Assembly (NCBI RefSeq): GCF_029688625.1
Contig: NZ_JARULC010000003.1
Coordinates: forward strand, 310,001-374,000
DNA length: 64,000 nucleotides
Direction of reading: 5' to 3'
From: Qipengyuania marincola
GTDB lineage: Bacteria > Pseudomonadota > Alphaproteobacteria > Sphingomonadales > Sphingomonadaceae
Under the pieces are notes generated by a model that was given only the letters and a program-made list of their open reading frames with translations, searched no databases and was not told the DNA's origin. How positions within the stretch are numbered: the first letter of the stretch is position 1; each line of letters starts with the position of its first letter. This document shows positions 1 to 8,209 of the stretch, one piece after another. Position numbers and translations under genes: made by a program.

Positions 1-430
1 GCACGATTTCGTGCCGCTCCACGTCCGAGAAGGTGGCCGTTTCGGTGTTTCCGTTCGCTATCGATGGGTCATAGGCGAGCAACACCAGCGCCGCCCTGCC
101 CCGTGTCGCCAGCTGCAGAATGGAGGTGCCGGCATTCTTCTGATGCCGGAAGGGAACCTGCGCCAGCGGCTCTTCGCGTAGCGCCTCCATGAGCGCATCC
201 GTTAGCGGCTCGAAGAGGTGCCGCGCGGAAGCGAGCCTGATTGCGACCTCCGGCAGGCAGGGACCACGATCAAATGCGGCGCCTGCGCCATAAGCTGCGA
301 GCTCGTCGAGAAACCGCACCACGTCGCTGCTCCCAAGCCACGCATCGCGCGCAGCTTCGATCCGCAATTGTGCCCGGCGCTGTGCGGACGGATTTCCGCA
401 CAGCGACTTGATGTCGTCATCGATGTCCAT
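1..430 (-). CDS. hypothetical protein, 5' part only (runs off the left edge)
   Basis: A minus-strand frame stays open for 143 codons from an ATG at 430-428 to the window edge. It starts MDIDDDIKSLCG and contains stretches such as FRHQKNAGTSILQLATRG and FSDVERHEIV. No signal peptide, membrane segment or family motif is recognised. A GGATCGCGGA purine-rich stretch lies directly before the ATG. The start is only 11 bases after the stop of the 51-residue gene at 442-597, so the two are probably one operon. The 3' end is outside the window, so length and function cannot be judged. The frame is convincing because it is long, follows a ribosome-binding site and keeps the codon style of its neighbours; the product name is unknown. 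Confidence 0.65.
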   Translation of the reverse strand, partial: MDIDDDIKSLCGNPSAQRRAQLRIEAARDAWLGSSDVVRFLDELAAYGAGAAFDRGPCLPEVAIRLASARHLFEPLTDALMEALREEPLAQVPFRHQKNAGTSILQLATRGRAALVLLAYDPSIANGNTETATFSDVERHEIV

Positions 431-441
431 TCCGCGATCCG

Positions 442-597
442 TCAGGCCGGGATCGAATGGGTGACGTCGTAAACGTAGACCATGATCACGATCAGCGTAT
501 CGTCCGTCGCGGGACCGGATGCGAGAACGCTGCCGAACAGGCCGGTGACCTGGTCGAAGCCAGGCAGGCTGCCGATGTCGATGGTGGGAAGTTTCAT
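442..597 (-). CDS. small hypothetical protein, 51 aa
   Basis: The ATG at 597-595 is preceded by an ideal Shine-Dalgarno element (ACGGAG, then AAAATGA before the start), and the frame ends in TGA at 444-442. The product begins MKLPTIDIGSLPGFD and ends with a hydrophobic, Tyr-rich tail (LIVIMVYVYDVTHSIPA). It has no typical signal peptide or lipobox. It is the first gene of a minus-strand unit whose second gene (1-430) starts 11 bases later. The family is not recognised. The strong ribosome-binding site, operon position and AT-rich divergent promoter region at about 685-705 support a real gene. A small precursor or accessory protein for the downstream gene product is possible but unproven. Confidence 0.6.
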   Translation of the reverse strand: MKLPTIDIGSLPGFDQVTGLFGSVLASGPATDDTLIVIMVYVYDVTHSIPA

Positions 598-730
598 TCA
601 TTTTCTCCGTAATCTGCCGGCCGTGCGACCCCATGTCCCGACCGCGCGCCGCACACGCTGCCAAGCGCGGGCTGCGGCTTGAAATTAAAATATTGTAAGC
701 CGCGGGAACTGCGCGCTATCGGGTCCGGCA

Positions 731-1189
731 ATGACCGCCGAGACGCGCAAATTCGATCCCGCCCAGGCGACCAAGTTCTTCACCGGACGCGGCCATTCGG
801 GCTGGCTCGGCCTGCAATATTCCGACCATGGCGATGACTGGGTGGAACTGGAGCTGCCGTGGCGCGAGGACCTGCTGGGCGAAGAGGGGCAGCGCGTGCT
901 CGCCTCCGGGCCGATCCTGTCGCTCATGGACATGGCCAGCGGCATGGCCATCTGGCGGGCCATGGACGAATTCAGCGCCATCGCCACGCTCGACCTGCGG
1001 GTCGATTACGTGCGCCCGGCGCGCGAAGGCTCGAGCGTTTTCGGCCGCACGCAATGCTATCGGCTGACGCGCAGCGCGGCGTTCGTGCGCGGCCTCGCCC
1101 ATGATGGCAATTCAGACGATCCGGTCGCCCACATCCAGGCTGTTTTTATGAAGATCGCTCCCAGCGCTCCGGTGGCGAACCGTGACTGA
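731..1189 (+). CDS. PaaI-family hotdog thioesterase
   Basis: A 152-residue protein of the size and pattern of PaaI-like acyl-CoA thioesterases. These hotdog-fold enzymes hydrolyse aryl- or acyl-CoA thioesters in the cytoplasm. The central helix region (ASGPILSLMDMASGMAIWRA) followed by ATLDLRVDYVRPA matches the family, in which a small-residue and Asp pocket precedes the strand carrying the DYVRP motif. The next gene overlaps it by 8 bases and encodes a second member, so the two may form a heteromer. The upstream divergent region (600-730) is AT-rich and could hold promoters for both directions. The exact substrate cannot be told. Confidence 0.85.
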   Translation: MTAETRKFDPAQATKFFTGRGHSGWLGLQYSDHGDDWVELELPWREDLLGEEGQRVLASGPILSLMDMASGMAIWRAMDEFSAIATLDLRVDYVRPAREGSSVFGRTQCYRLTRSAAFVRGLAHDGNSDDPVAHIQAVFMKIAPSAPVANRD

Positions 1190-1589
1190 GCGCCCGGACG
1201 ACGCAGCGCTCACGCCCTATGCCCGCGCGCTGGGCATCGAGCTAGATCATTGGGATGGGGACGCGCCGGTCATGCGCGTCGCGTTCGACGAAACCGTTGA
1301 GGGGCGGCCGGAGCACTTTCACGGCGGCGCCACCGGTGGTTTGCTGGAAACTGCGGGCTATGCGGTGCTGCGCAGCGTTCTGGCGGCGAGCGGACGCACT
1401 GCGACGCTCAAGCCGATCAATATCACCGTACAATATCTGGCCGCGGGCAAAAGCCAGACGAGCTATGCCAGCGGGCGCATTACCAAGCTGGGGCGCCGCA
1501 GCGCCAACATCACGGTCGAGGCATGGCAAGACGACCGCGCGCGGCCGATCGCGACGGCAGTGATGAACGTCCTGATGGCAGACGGATAG
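1182..1589 (+). CDS. PaaI-family hotdog thioesterase (second of a pair)
   Basis: A 135-residue hotdog protein starting at a GTG that lies inside the last codons of the preceding thioesterase (8-base overlap), which suggests translational coupling. The motif HFHGGATGGLLETAGYAV is the family's catalytic HGG-x-G-x-L-x-E type segment, and ITVQYLAAGK is the typical following strand. This copy has the classical HGG motif, whereas the first copy does not. The pair may therefore divide catalytic and structural roles, as in other heteromeric hotdog enzymes; this is inference. It ends three bases before the stop of the convergent penicillin-binding protein gene. Confidence 0.85.
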   Translation: MTERPDDAALTPYARALGIELDHWDGDAPVMRVAFDETVEGRPEHFHGGATGGLLETAGYAVLRSVLAASGRTATLKPINITVQYLAAGKSQTSYASGRITKLGRRSANITVEAWQDDRARPIATAVMNVLMADG

Positions 1590-1592
1590 CGC

Positions 1593-3797
1593 CTACTGCA
1601 GTTCGAGCTCGCGCAAGCGCTCGTCTCGCGCGCGCCTGATCGCCTCGGCCCGCGCTTCGTCGGCGCGCCGCCGCGCCTCCTCGATCGCCGCCTCGTCCAC
1701 GTCGATCCCGTTCTCGCCCAGCGTGATATCGATCGGCACGCCGTCGACCTCGGTCGAAAAGACCGCCTCGCCGTCGCTAATGCGAATGCGCGAGTTGCCG
1801 TCGCCGATCGGAATGTCGCCGATGTCCGGCACATCGAGTGGCTCCACCGGCGTACCGGGATCGCTCTGTTCGCGCGGGGCCGGCTGTCCGGTCGCCTGCA
1901 CGCCCAATGCGCGGTTCATGAAATCGCGCCAGATGCGCGCGGGAAGCCCGCCGCCCGAGATATTGCCCGCCAGCGGGGAATTGTCGTCATTGCCGATCCA
2001 GACGCCGACGACGAGGTCGCCCGCATAGCCGACGAACAGCGCATCGCGATTGTCCTGCGTGGTTCCGGTCTTGCCGAAATTGGGACCGCTGAGCATCGCC
2101 GCCCTGCCCGTTCCGCGATTGATTGCGGCCCGCAACATACCTTCCATCTCGCGATGCGTGGACGAGGAAAAGCTCGACGGCCCGTCCCAAAGATTTTCGA
2201 AGAAGCCGCGCTCGGGCCTGGCGAATGCGTGAGCATCTACCGGAAAGGCGTTGGCCGCCACGGCTGCGTAAGCCGACGTCAGCTCGAGCAGCGTCATCGT
2301 GTTGGTGCCAAGCGCCAGGCTGGGATCACCCTTCGTCAGCGGCGAAGTCACACCGAGATCCCGCGCCAGCTTGATCACCTTCTCGCTCCCGACATCCTGC
2401 AGCAGGCGCACGGCCGCTACATTGCTCGACTGGGCAAAAGCATCGACCAGCGTCAGACTCTCGGAATAGCGGTCGCGCGAATTGCGCGGGCGATAGCTTC
2501 CCTCGGTGAAAGCCGTGTTGGCGATCCGGTCCTGCGGCTCCCACCCTGCACGCAGCGCGGCGAGATAGACGAACAGCTTGAAGGTGGAACCCGGCTGTCG
2601 TTTGGCCTGCGTCGCGCGGTTGAAGGACGACTGCGAATAATCCTTGCCGCCAATCATGGCGACGACTTCGCCATTGGGCCGCATGGCCACCAGCGCGACC
2701 TGCGCCTCGCCTAGCGGCGCACGGCTCGTCACATCGCGCGCGATGTTCTGCAAGCGGCTGTCGAGTGTGGTGGTCAGCGTCTGGCGGGCATAACCACCAT
2801 CCACCTCGTTGCGCGCTTCGGGCAAAGCCCAGTCGGCGAAATAGGTGCCGGTCGGAAGGTCGCTCTTGAGGCGAACATCGAGCGTCGGCGGGCGCATGGT
2901 GCGCGCTTCGGCCTCGGTAATGTAGCCGGCGGCCACCATCGACTGCACCACCAGCTGCATGCGCTTTTCCGCCCGTTCGTAATGCCGCGTGGGCGCATAG
3001 CGTGACGGCGCTTGCAACAGGCCAGCCAGCATGGCCGCCTGATTGGGTTTCAGGTTTTCCGGCTTGCGATAGAAATAGTGCAAGCTGGCCGCGCGCAGGC
3101 CATAGACATTGTCGCCGAAGTAGGCGTTCGAAAGATAGCGTTCGAGGATCTCGTCCTTGGTCAGCCAGCTTTCCAGCCAGAAGGCGATCAGCGCCTCGCG
3201 CGCCTTGCGGGTCAGCGTGCGCTCGGGCGTCAGGAACGTGAACTTGGCCAGCTGCTGCGTGATCGTGCTGCCCCCACCCGTGCCGGTGAAGGCGGCACGC
3301 GCAATGCCGCGAGGGTCCACGCCCCAATGATCATAAAAGCGCCGGTCCTCGATCGCGAGGAATGCTTCGACGACGTGTGGTGGCAAGGTGTCGATATCGA
3401 CCGGCTCGTCGACGATCGCCCCATTGCGCGCGATCGGTGTACCATCGGCAGCAAGCAGGGTGATCTGTGGCGGCGCGATGGGCTCGAGCGACTTGGAGAG
3501 CGGCGCAGTGATCGCCAGCCAGCCAACCAGCACGATAAACAGGGCGAGCAACCCCAGCGCGATGCGCCCTGCCCACCAACGCTTGCGGCGGCCAAGCCAA
3601 TAGGCCCGCTGCCACCAGCGTAGGCGGCGGCGCTCTTCTGCTTCGAGCGCAGAATCGAGACTGGAGAGCCGGTCGTCCCAATCGTCGTAGGGTGACTGAT
3701 CGTAATCGAACGCGTCATGCGTCGCATAATAGCCGCTATGGCCCGACGGCTCGGGCTCGGCCCGTGGCCTGCGCCTGAAGGAATCGAATACGCCCAT
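1593..3797 (-). CDS. bifunctional penicillin-binding protein, class A (PBP1-type)
   Basis: A 734-residue peptidoglycan synthase. It has a cytoplasmic acidic/basic N-terminus, one membrane anchor at about residues 79-97, then a GT51 glycosyltransferase domain with the catalytic Glu150 in AIEDRRFYDHWG and GGSTITQQLAK at 175-185. The transpeptidase domain carries Ser404 in PGSTFK, SSN at 457-459 and KTG at 576-578, so both activities look intact. The C-terminus is Glu/Arg-rich and low in complexity (EEARRRADEARAEAIRRARD). It polymerises and cross-links glycan strands in the periplasm. It follows cobS on the same strand with about 50 bases between them. Whether it is the PBP1a or 1b type is not resolved, so no symbol is given. 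Confidence 0.95.
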   Translation of the reverse strand: MGVFDSFRRRPRAEPEPSGHSGYYATHDAFDYDQSPYDDWDDRLSSLDSALEAEERRRLRWWQRAYWLGRRKRWWAGRIALGLLALFIVLVGWLAITAPLSKSLEPIAPPQITLLAADGTPIARNGAIVDEPVDIDTLPPHVVEAFLAIEDRRFYDHWGVDPRGIARAAFTGTGGGSTITQQLAKFTFLTPERTLTRKAREALIAFWLESWLTKDEILERYLSNAYFGDNVYGLRAASLHYFYRKPENLKPNQAAMLAGLLQAPSRYAPTRHYERAEKRMQLVVQSMVAAGYITEAEARTMRPPTLDVRLKSDLPTGTYFADWALPEARNEVDGGYARQTLTTTLDSRLQNIARDVTSRAPLGEAQVALVAMRPNGEVVAMIGGKDYSQSSFNRATQAKRQPGSTFKLFVYLAALRAGWEPQDRIANTAFTEGSYRPRNSRDRYSESLTLVDAFAQSSNVAAVRLLQDVGSEKVIKLARDLGVTSPLTKGDPSLALGTNTMTLLELTSAYAAVAANAFPVDAHAFARPERGFFENLWDGPSSFSSSTHREMEGMLRAAINRGTGRAAMLSGPNFGKTGTTQDNRDALFVGYAGDLVVGVWIGNDDNSPLAGNISGGGLPARIWRDFMNRALGVQATGQPAPREQSDPGTPVEPLDVPDIGDIPIGDGNSRIRISDGEAVFSTEVDGVPIDITLGENGIDVDEAAIEEARRRADEARAEAIRRARDERLRELELQ

Positions 3798-3846
3798 TGC
3801 CTACTGTATTAAACGAATAACACAGTCATGGATAGAGGACGCAGGC

Positions 3847-4839
3847 TTAACCCTTGCCAACGACGCTTTCCGGCAGGTCCTCACCAAAAACCCGCTGGTA
3901 ATACTCGGCCACCAGCATCCGCTCTTCCTCGTCGCACTTGTTGAGGAAGGACAGGCGGAAGGAAAAGCCGACGTCCTTGAAGATCGCATAGTTCTGCGCC
4001 CAGGTGATGACCGTGCGCGGGCTCATCACGGTCGAGATGTCGCCATTGATGAAACCCTGCCGGGACAGGTCGGCCACCTTGATCATGTCGGCAAGAACCT
4101 CGGGATCGATGTCGGGGTTCTTGGCCTCGACTATCTTCTGTTCGGTCTCGGCGGGCAGGTAGTTGAGGCCAACAACGATATTCCAGCGGTCCATCTGGCC
4201 CTGGTTGATCTGCTGCGTGCCGTGATAGAGCCCGCTCGTATCGCCAAGGCCGACCGTATTGGCGGTGGCGAATAAGCGGAAGTTCGGATCGGGTCGAATC
4301 ACGCGGTTCTGGTCGAGCAGGGTCAACTTGCCTTGCTGTTCGAGCACGCGCTGGATCACGAACATCACGTCCGGGCGGCCTGCGTCATATTCGTCGAACA
4401 CCAGCGCCACCGGGTGCTGGAGCGCCCAGGGCAGCAGGCCTTCGCGGAATTCGGTAACCTGAAGCCCGTCGCGCAGCACGATGGCATCGCGACCGACCAG
4501 GTCGATACGGCTGATATGCGCGTCGAGATTGATGCGGATACAGGGCCAGTTGAGGCGCGCGGCGACCTGTTCGATATGGGTCGACTTGCCGGTGCCGTGA
4601 TAGCCCTGCACCATCACACGGCGGTCGTGCGCGAAGCCGGCAAGGATCGCGAGCGTGGTGTCCGGATCGAAGACATAGGCTTCGTCGAGATCGGGCGTGC
4701 GCTCGTCCGGTTTCGAGAAGGCCGGCACTTTCCAGTCGATGTCGATCCCGAAGGTCTCGCGCACATCGACTTCGGTGTCGGGAGCCGCCAGAACGGTCTT
4801 GGCGGCGGCGTCGAAGGTCTTGTCGGTCATGTCGTTCAT
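3847..4839 (-). CDS. cobS: cobaltochelatase subunit CobS-type AAA+ ATPase
   Basis: A 330-residue AAA+ ATPase matching CobS, which with CobT drives cobalt insertion by CobN in aerobic B12 synthesis. Visible are an N-terminal segment with [15 protein letters not shown], Walker A (GYHGTGKST), Walker B ([14 protein letters not shown]), sensor 1 (LFATANTVG) and the CobS-typical [17 protein letters not shown]. The start is set at ATG 4839 (MNDMTDKT); ATG 4830 is also possible, and a longer form from 4860 lacks a good ribosome-binding site. The usual partner cobT is not next to it; downstream is a penicillin-binding protein gene. It is divergent from the MpaB-like gene at 4896. Confidence 0.9.
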   Translation of the reverse strand: MNDMTDKTFDAAAKTVLAAPDTEVDVRETFGIDIDWKVPAFSKPDERTPDLDEAYVFDPDTTLAILAGFAHDRRVMVQGYHGTGKSTHIEQVAARLNWPCIRINLDAHISRIDLVGRDAIVLRDGLQVTEFREGLLPWALQHPVALVFDEYDAGRPDVMFVIQRVLEQQGKLTLLDQNRVIRPDPNFRLFATANTVGLGDTSGLYHGTQQINQGQMDRWNIVVGLNYLPAETEQKIVEAKNPDIDPEVLADMIKVADLSRQGFINGDISTVMSPRTVITWAQNYAIFKDVGFSFRLSFLNKCDEEERMLVAEYYQRVFGEDLPESVVGKG

Positions 4840-4895
4840 CGCGCTTGGCGACCTAGGCATTTATATCCGCCGCGCCAAGCCTATATTGGCTGGCA

Positions 4896-5741
4896 ATGCC
4901 GCAAGAGCCGCTATCAGAGAAACTGCGTTTGAAGCTGGTGGAGCGTGTGCGCGGTGTCTTCAACGACGTCGAGGGCGGCGAACAGCCGGTCCCGGTGTCG
5001 GACGAAGCCTTGTTCGAGAAGGATTCGCCGATCCGTCTCGTCCACGCCGATATCGTCGGAATGATGGTCGGCGGCATTCGCGGTCTGCTGCTCCAGATGC
5101 TCCACCCGCATGCGCTGCAGGGGGTTCTCGACCACTCCAATTTCCGCAGCGACATGCACGGCAGGTTGCGGCGAACCGCGCGCTTCATCGCGGTCACCAC
5201 CTTCGGCCATCGCGACGATGCGCAGGCAGCCATCGAGCGGGTCAATCGCATTCATTCCGCCGTGGGCGGTACCCTGCCTGACGGAACCCGCTACGAGGCG
5301 ACCAATCCGCGTACCCTCGCCTGGGTCCATGTAGCGGAGGCGACGAGCTTTCTTGCGGCCTATCTGCGCCATGTGCGCCCGGATTTGCCGGGTCACGAGC
5401 AGGATGAATATTACCGCCAGTTCGCTGTCATCGCTCGCGCGCTGGGCGCCGACCCGGTACCGGTCGACCGGCGCGAAGCCGAGGCGCTGTTCCGAGAATT
5501 GCGGTCCGACCTGCAGGCCACGCCGCAGGCGCGCGAGGTGGCGCAGCTTGTATTGAGCCAGAAGTCGGAAGGCGCACCGCCCGCGGTACAGGCCCTGTTG
5601 GGAGCGGAGGCCGTGGCGCTGCTACCGCCCTTCGCCCGCTCGATGCTGGGACTGGAGCGCCCGGGGCTCGCCGCCTTTCCTGCCCGTGCGGCGACCTGGG
5701 GCATGGGCAAGACGCTGCGCTGGGCCTTCCGCCAGAATTGA
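4896..5741 (+). CDS. MpaB-like oxygenase family protein (DUF2236)
   Basis: A 281-residue soluble protein with the DUF2236/MpaB pattern. An N-terminal region HADIVGMMVGGIRGLLLQML is followed by HPHALQGVLDHSNFRSD and GRLRRTARFIAVTTFG, then a second His-rich segment (LAWVHVAEATSFLAAYL). The family includes heme-dependent rubber oxygenase-like proteins and the fungal MpaB enzyme. The His residues would be the heme ligand candidates, but no activity is established for bacterial members like this one. It is transcribed away from cobS, with 56 bases between the two start codons. About 50 bases downstream begins the DUF1428-GST-VOC set, so it may head that unit. Confidence 0.75.
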   Translation: MPQEPLSEKLRLKLVERVRGVFNDVEGGEQPVPVSDEALFEKDSPIRLVHADIVGMMVGGIRGLLLQMLHPHALQGVLDHSNFRSDMHGRLRRTARFIAVTTFGHRDDAQAAIERVNRIHSAVGGTLPDGTRYEATNPRTLAWVHVAEATSFLAAYLRHVRPDLPGHEQDEYYRQFAVIARALGADPVPVDRREAEALFRELRSDLQATPQAREVAQLVLSQKSEGAPPAVQALLGAEAVALLPPFARSMLGLERPGLAAFPARAATWGMGKTLRWAFRQN

Positions 5742-5794
5742 GGGGGTCGATACCGCGGAACGGTGCTATTCTCCAAAGCGAGAGGAGAAGCAGC

Positions 5795-6163
5795 ATGTAT
5801 ATCGACGGTTTCCTGATTCCCGTCCCCACCGCTCGCAAGGACGAATTTATCGCACACGCCCGAAAAGGCGACAGCGTATTCATGGATTTCGGCGCAACGC
5901 GTGTCATCGAATGCTGGGGCGACGACGTGCCCGATGGCCAAACCACGGATTTCCGCAAGGCGGTGAAGGCCAAGGACGACGAGACGGTCGTCTTCAGCTG
6001 GATCGAGTGGCCCGACAAAGCGACCCGCGATGCTGGCATGGCGAAGATGATGGCCGACGATTTCGACGACGAGCGCATGGACATGGAGAAAAACCCCATG
6101 CCCTTCGATGGCAAGCGCCTGATCTACGGCGGGTTCGCCCCGGTCCTCGAACTGGAGGGCTGA
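5795..6163 (+). CDS. DUF1428 family protein
   Basis: A 122-residue protein starting at ATG 5795, which follows a strong AGAGGAGAA ribosome-binding site; the frame extends upstream, but this start is clearly better. The sequence MYIDGFLIPVPTARKDEF and ECWGDDVPDGQTTDF is characteristic of DUF1428 (YbaA-like), a ferredoxin-like alpha-beta barrel family of unknown function related to the dimeric alpha/beta barrels. KNPMPFDGKRLIYGGF is the conserved C-terminal motif. It sits three bases before the glutathione transferase gene, so the two are cotranscribed. A role in detoxification is suggested only by these neighbours. Confidence 0.85.
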   Translation: MYIDGFLIPVPTARKDEFIAHARKGDSVFMDFGATRVIECWGDDVPDGQTTDFRKAVKAKDDETVVFSWIEWPDKATRDAGMAKMMADDFDDERMDMEKNPMPFDGKRLIYGGFAPVLELEG

Positions 6164-6166
6164 CCA

Positions 6167-6802
6167 ATGGCCGATTACACCTTTTTCACGAACCCCATGA
6201 GCCGCGGCCAGATCGCGCGCTGGGCACTGCACGAAGTCGGCGCCGACTACGACACCGAGATCGTGGAATGGGCGGCGAAGTCAGAAGCGTTCCTCTCTGC
6301 CAATCCGCTAGGCAAAGTTCCCACGCTGGTCCATCACGACGGCGATCACATCCATGTCGTGACCGAGGCGGCGGCCATTTGTCATTACCTCGCCGAAATG
6401 CACCCGGACGCGGGCCTGCTGCCCGAGCGGCACGAGAAAGCCGCCTATTTCCGCCGGCTTTTCTACGGCTCCGGCCCTGTCGAGCAAGCGATTGTCGCGC
6501 GCAGCATGGGCTGGGGCGTCGACGATGCCCAGAAAGAGGCAATGGTCGGGTTCGGCAGCTACGAACGGGCGATGGATACGTTCGAGACCTTGATGGCCGA
6601 CCGCGACTACGTGTGCGGCCACCGCTTCACGATGGCGGACGTCTATGTGGGCAGTCAGGTCGACTGGGGACTGCAATTCGGCTCGATTCCCGCGCGAAAG
6701 GTGTTCGAGGAATACGCCGCACGCCTGCGCGAACGCAGCGCGTATAAAGCTGCCAAGAAGATCGATATGGACCTGATCGCGGAGGCCGAGAACAATGGCT
6801 GA
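6167..6802 (+). CDS. glutathione S-transferase family protein
   Basis: A 211-residue cytosolic GST. The N-terminal thioredoxin-like domain contains FFTNPMSRGQIARWALHEVG and NPLGKVPTLV, including the cis-Pro before T, then TEAAAICHYLAE for the gamma-glutamyl binding turn. The C-terminal helical domain has the MADVYVG capping region. It would conjugate glutathione to electrophiles or act as a peroxidase or isomerase; the substrate is unknown. Ser10, Ser12 and Asn8 are the candidate thiol-activating residues. It overlaps the VOC gene by 8 bases and follows DUF1428 by 3 bases, so the three are one translational unit. Confidence 0.88.
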   Translation: MADYTFFTNPMSRGQIARWALHEVGADYDTEIVEWAAKSEAFLSANPLGKVPTLVHHDGDHIHVVTEAAAICHYLAEMHPDAGLLPERHEKAAYFRRLFYGSGPVEQAIVARSMGWGVDDAQKEAMVGFGSYERAMDTFETLMADRDYVCGHRFTMADVYVGSQVDWGLQFGSIPARKVFEEYAARLRERSAYKAAKKIDMDLIAEAENNG

Positions 6803-7277
6803 CGAGAAGCTGGCGCTCTGCCTATGGTTCGACAGCGGCGCAGAAGACGCTGCGCAATTCTACTGCAAACTGTTTCCCGATAGCGAAATCCACGCCATCA
6901 ACCGCTCGCCCACGGACTGGCCCGGCGGCAAGGCGGGCGATGTGCTCACCATAGACCTGACGTTGCTCGGCACACCGGCGATGGCAATGAACGGCAACAC
7001 GGACGACACCTTCTCCAACGCGCTGTCGCTTCAAGTCTTCACCGAAACGCAGGAGGAGACCGACCGCTATTGGGAGGCGCTGCTTGGTGACACCGGATCG
7101 CCGATGGCTTGTAGCTGGCTGACGGACCGCTTCGGGATTCGCTGGCAGGTCGTGCCGCGCATACTGTCAAAAGGCCTTTCTCACGAGGACCCAGAAGTGC
7201 GGGGCCGCGTCTTCGCTGCCATGATGCCGATGGTGAAGATCGATCACGCTGCAATCGAGGCAGCCATCGCCGGCTAG
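6795..7277 (+). CDS. VOC-fold protein (PhnB/3-demethylubiquinone methyltransferase-like)
   Basis: A 160-residue single-chain vicinal oxygen chelate protein of the PhnB-like type, with LALCLWFDSGAEDAAQFYCK at the N-terminus and DRFGIRWQVVPRIL near the C-terminus, both typical. Databases often label such proteins 3-demethylubiquinone-9 3-methyltransferase, which is probably misleading because no SAM-binding site is visible. It starts inside the GST gene (8-base overlap). It ends by sharing a CTAG tetranucleotide with the convergent dnaJ-like gene. Glyoxalase-like or antibiotic-resistance-like chemistry is possible; neither can be shown here. Confidence 0.8.
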   Translation: MADEKLALCLWFDSGAEDAAQFYCKLFPDSEIHAINRSPTDWPGGKAGDVLTIDLTLLGTPAMAMNGNTDDTFSNALSLQVFTETQEETDRYWEALLGDTGSPMACSWLTDRFGIRWQVVPRILSKGLSHEDPEVRGRVFAAMMPMVKIDHAAIEAAIAG

Positions 7278-7867
7278 GCGATCGTGCGTGATTTCCTGAG
7301 CAGCTGGTACGCCTCGACCACGCGGCCCAGGCGCGCTTCATGGCGGCGGTCCCCGCCGTTGCGGTCGGGATGGTAGCGACGAACAAGTTCGGAATAGCGC
7401 CTGCGCAGGCGTTGGCGATCGACATTGCTGCCCAGCCCCATGGTCTCCAGCGCCTCGGCTTCCTCGCGGCTGAAACGACCGTCCATCGCCATTTCCGCTT
7501 CGCGACGGGCGCGGCTCTTGATGCCCGCGGCGCGGGCGGAGATCGCATCGAGGGGATCATCATAATCGGCCCAGCGCGGCATGCCGTCGACGCCTGCCGT
7601 CGGGCGGAACGCCGGCTGCTCGGTCCGCCAGCCCGCGCCGGGAGCTTGCGCATGATAGATTTCCTCGGCGCTCATGCCCTCGAACCAGTCGTAGCCGGCG
7701 TTGAATTCGCGTACATGGTCGAGGCACAACCACTGCCATTCGCCCGGTCCGTCAAAGCCGTGACCACGACTGCTCGGCGCACGGAACTCCCCTGCTTCCT
7801 GGCAAGAGGGATGTGCGCATACCTTGCCGGTATCTTCGTATCGTCCGTGAAACCTTGTCGGGCGCAT
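7274..7867 (-). CDS. J-domain protein with C-terminal DnaJ domain
   Basis: A 197-residue protein with an unusual order: an N-terminal domain with spaced Cys (VCAHPSCQEAGEFRAP, then WQWLCLDHVREFN) and a C-terminal J domain. The J domain holds the HPD motif in RRYSELVRRYHPDRNGGD, which would stimulate an Hsp70 ATPase. The N-terminal Cys pair with a later Cys and His could bind zinc. The gene is divergent from bolA, 60 bases away, an arrangement also found near cobS in many alphaproteobacteria (recalled, not checked). Here cobS lies about 2.4 kb away, behind four plus-strand genes. Its stop shares CTAG with the VOC gene. Confidence 0.85.
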   Translation of the reverse strand: MRPTRFHGRYEDTGKVCAHPSCQEAGEFRAPSSRGHGFDGPGEWQWLCLDHVREFNAGYDWFEGMSAEEIYHAQAPGAGWRTEQPAFRPTAGVDGMPRWADYDDPLDAISARAAGIKSRARREAEMAMDGRFSREEAEALETMGLGSNVDRQRLRRRYSELVRRYHPDRNGGDRRHEARLGRVVEAYQLLRKSRTIA

Positions 7868-7927
7868 TCGTTGTAGAATGGGGAGCGTGACGCGCTATGC
7901 AAACCCCCACAAAGGAGATTTCGACCG

Positions 7928-8200
7928 ATGGCAGGCCCCGTCCAGCAGGAAATGGAACAGCTCTTGACCGATGCATTCGCGCCCTCGCGGCTCGAGGTTA
8001 TAAACGACAGCGCGAAGCACCACGGCCATGCAGGCGATGACGGCAGCGGAGAGTCGCATTTCACGATCGTGATCGAGGCTGCTGCCTTTGCCGACAAGTC
8101 GCGGCTCGAACGCCAGCGAATGGTCAACAGGGCGCTGGGCGACATCCCGGGAGAGCGCGTCCATGCTCTTGCCATCCAGGCCTCCGCACCGACGGCGTGA
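7928..8200 (+). CDS. BolA family protein
   Basis: A 90-residue BolA-like protein. The core LEVINDSAKHHGHAGDDGSGESHFTIVI has the invariant His in SHF and the family's H-x-H-like loop, and RLERQRMVNRALGD with IPGERVHALAI is the classical C-terminal part. BolA proteins work with monothiol glutaredoxins in iron-sulfur cluster handling and, in some bacteria, as regulators. A good AAAGGAGAT ribosome-binding site precedes the ATG. The gene is divergent from the J-domain gene and followed by an SRPBCC-like gene after 9 bases. Confidence 0.92.
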   Translation: MAGPVQQEMEQLLTDAFAPSRLEVINDSAKHHGHAGDDGSGESHFTIVIEAAAFADKSRLERQRMVNRALGDIPGERVHALAIQASAPTA

Positions 8201-8209
8201 GGCCCGGCG

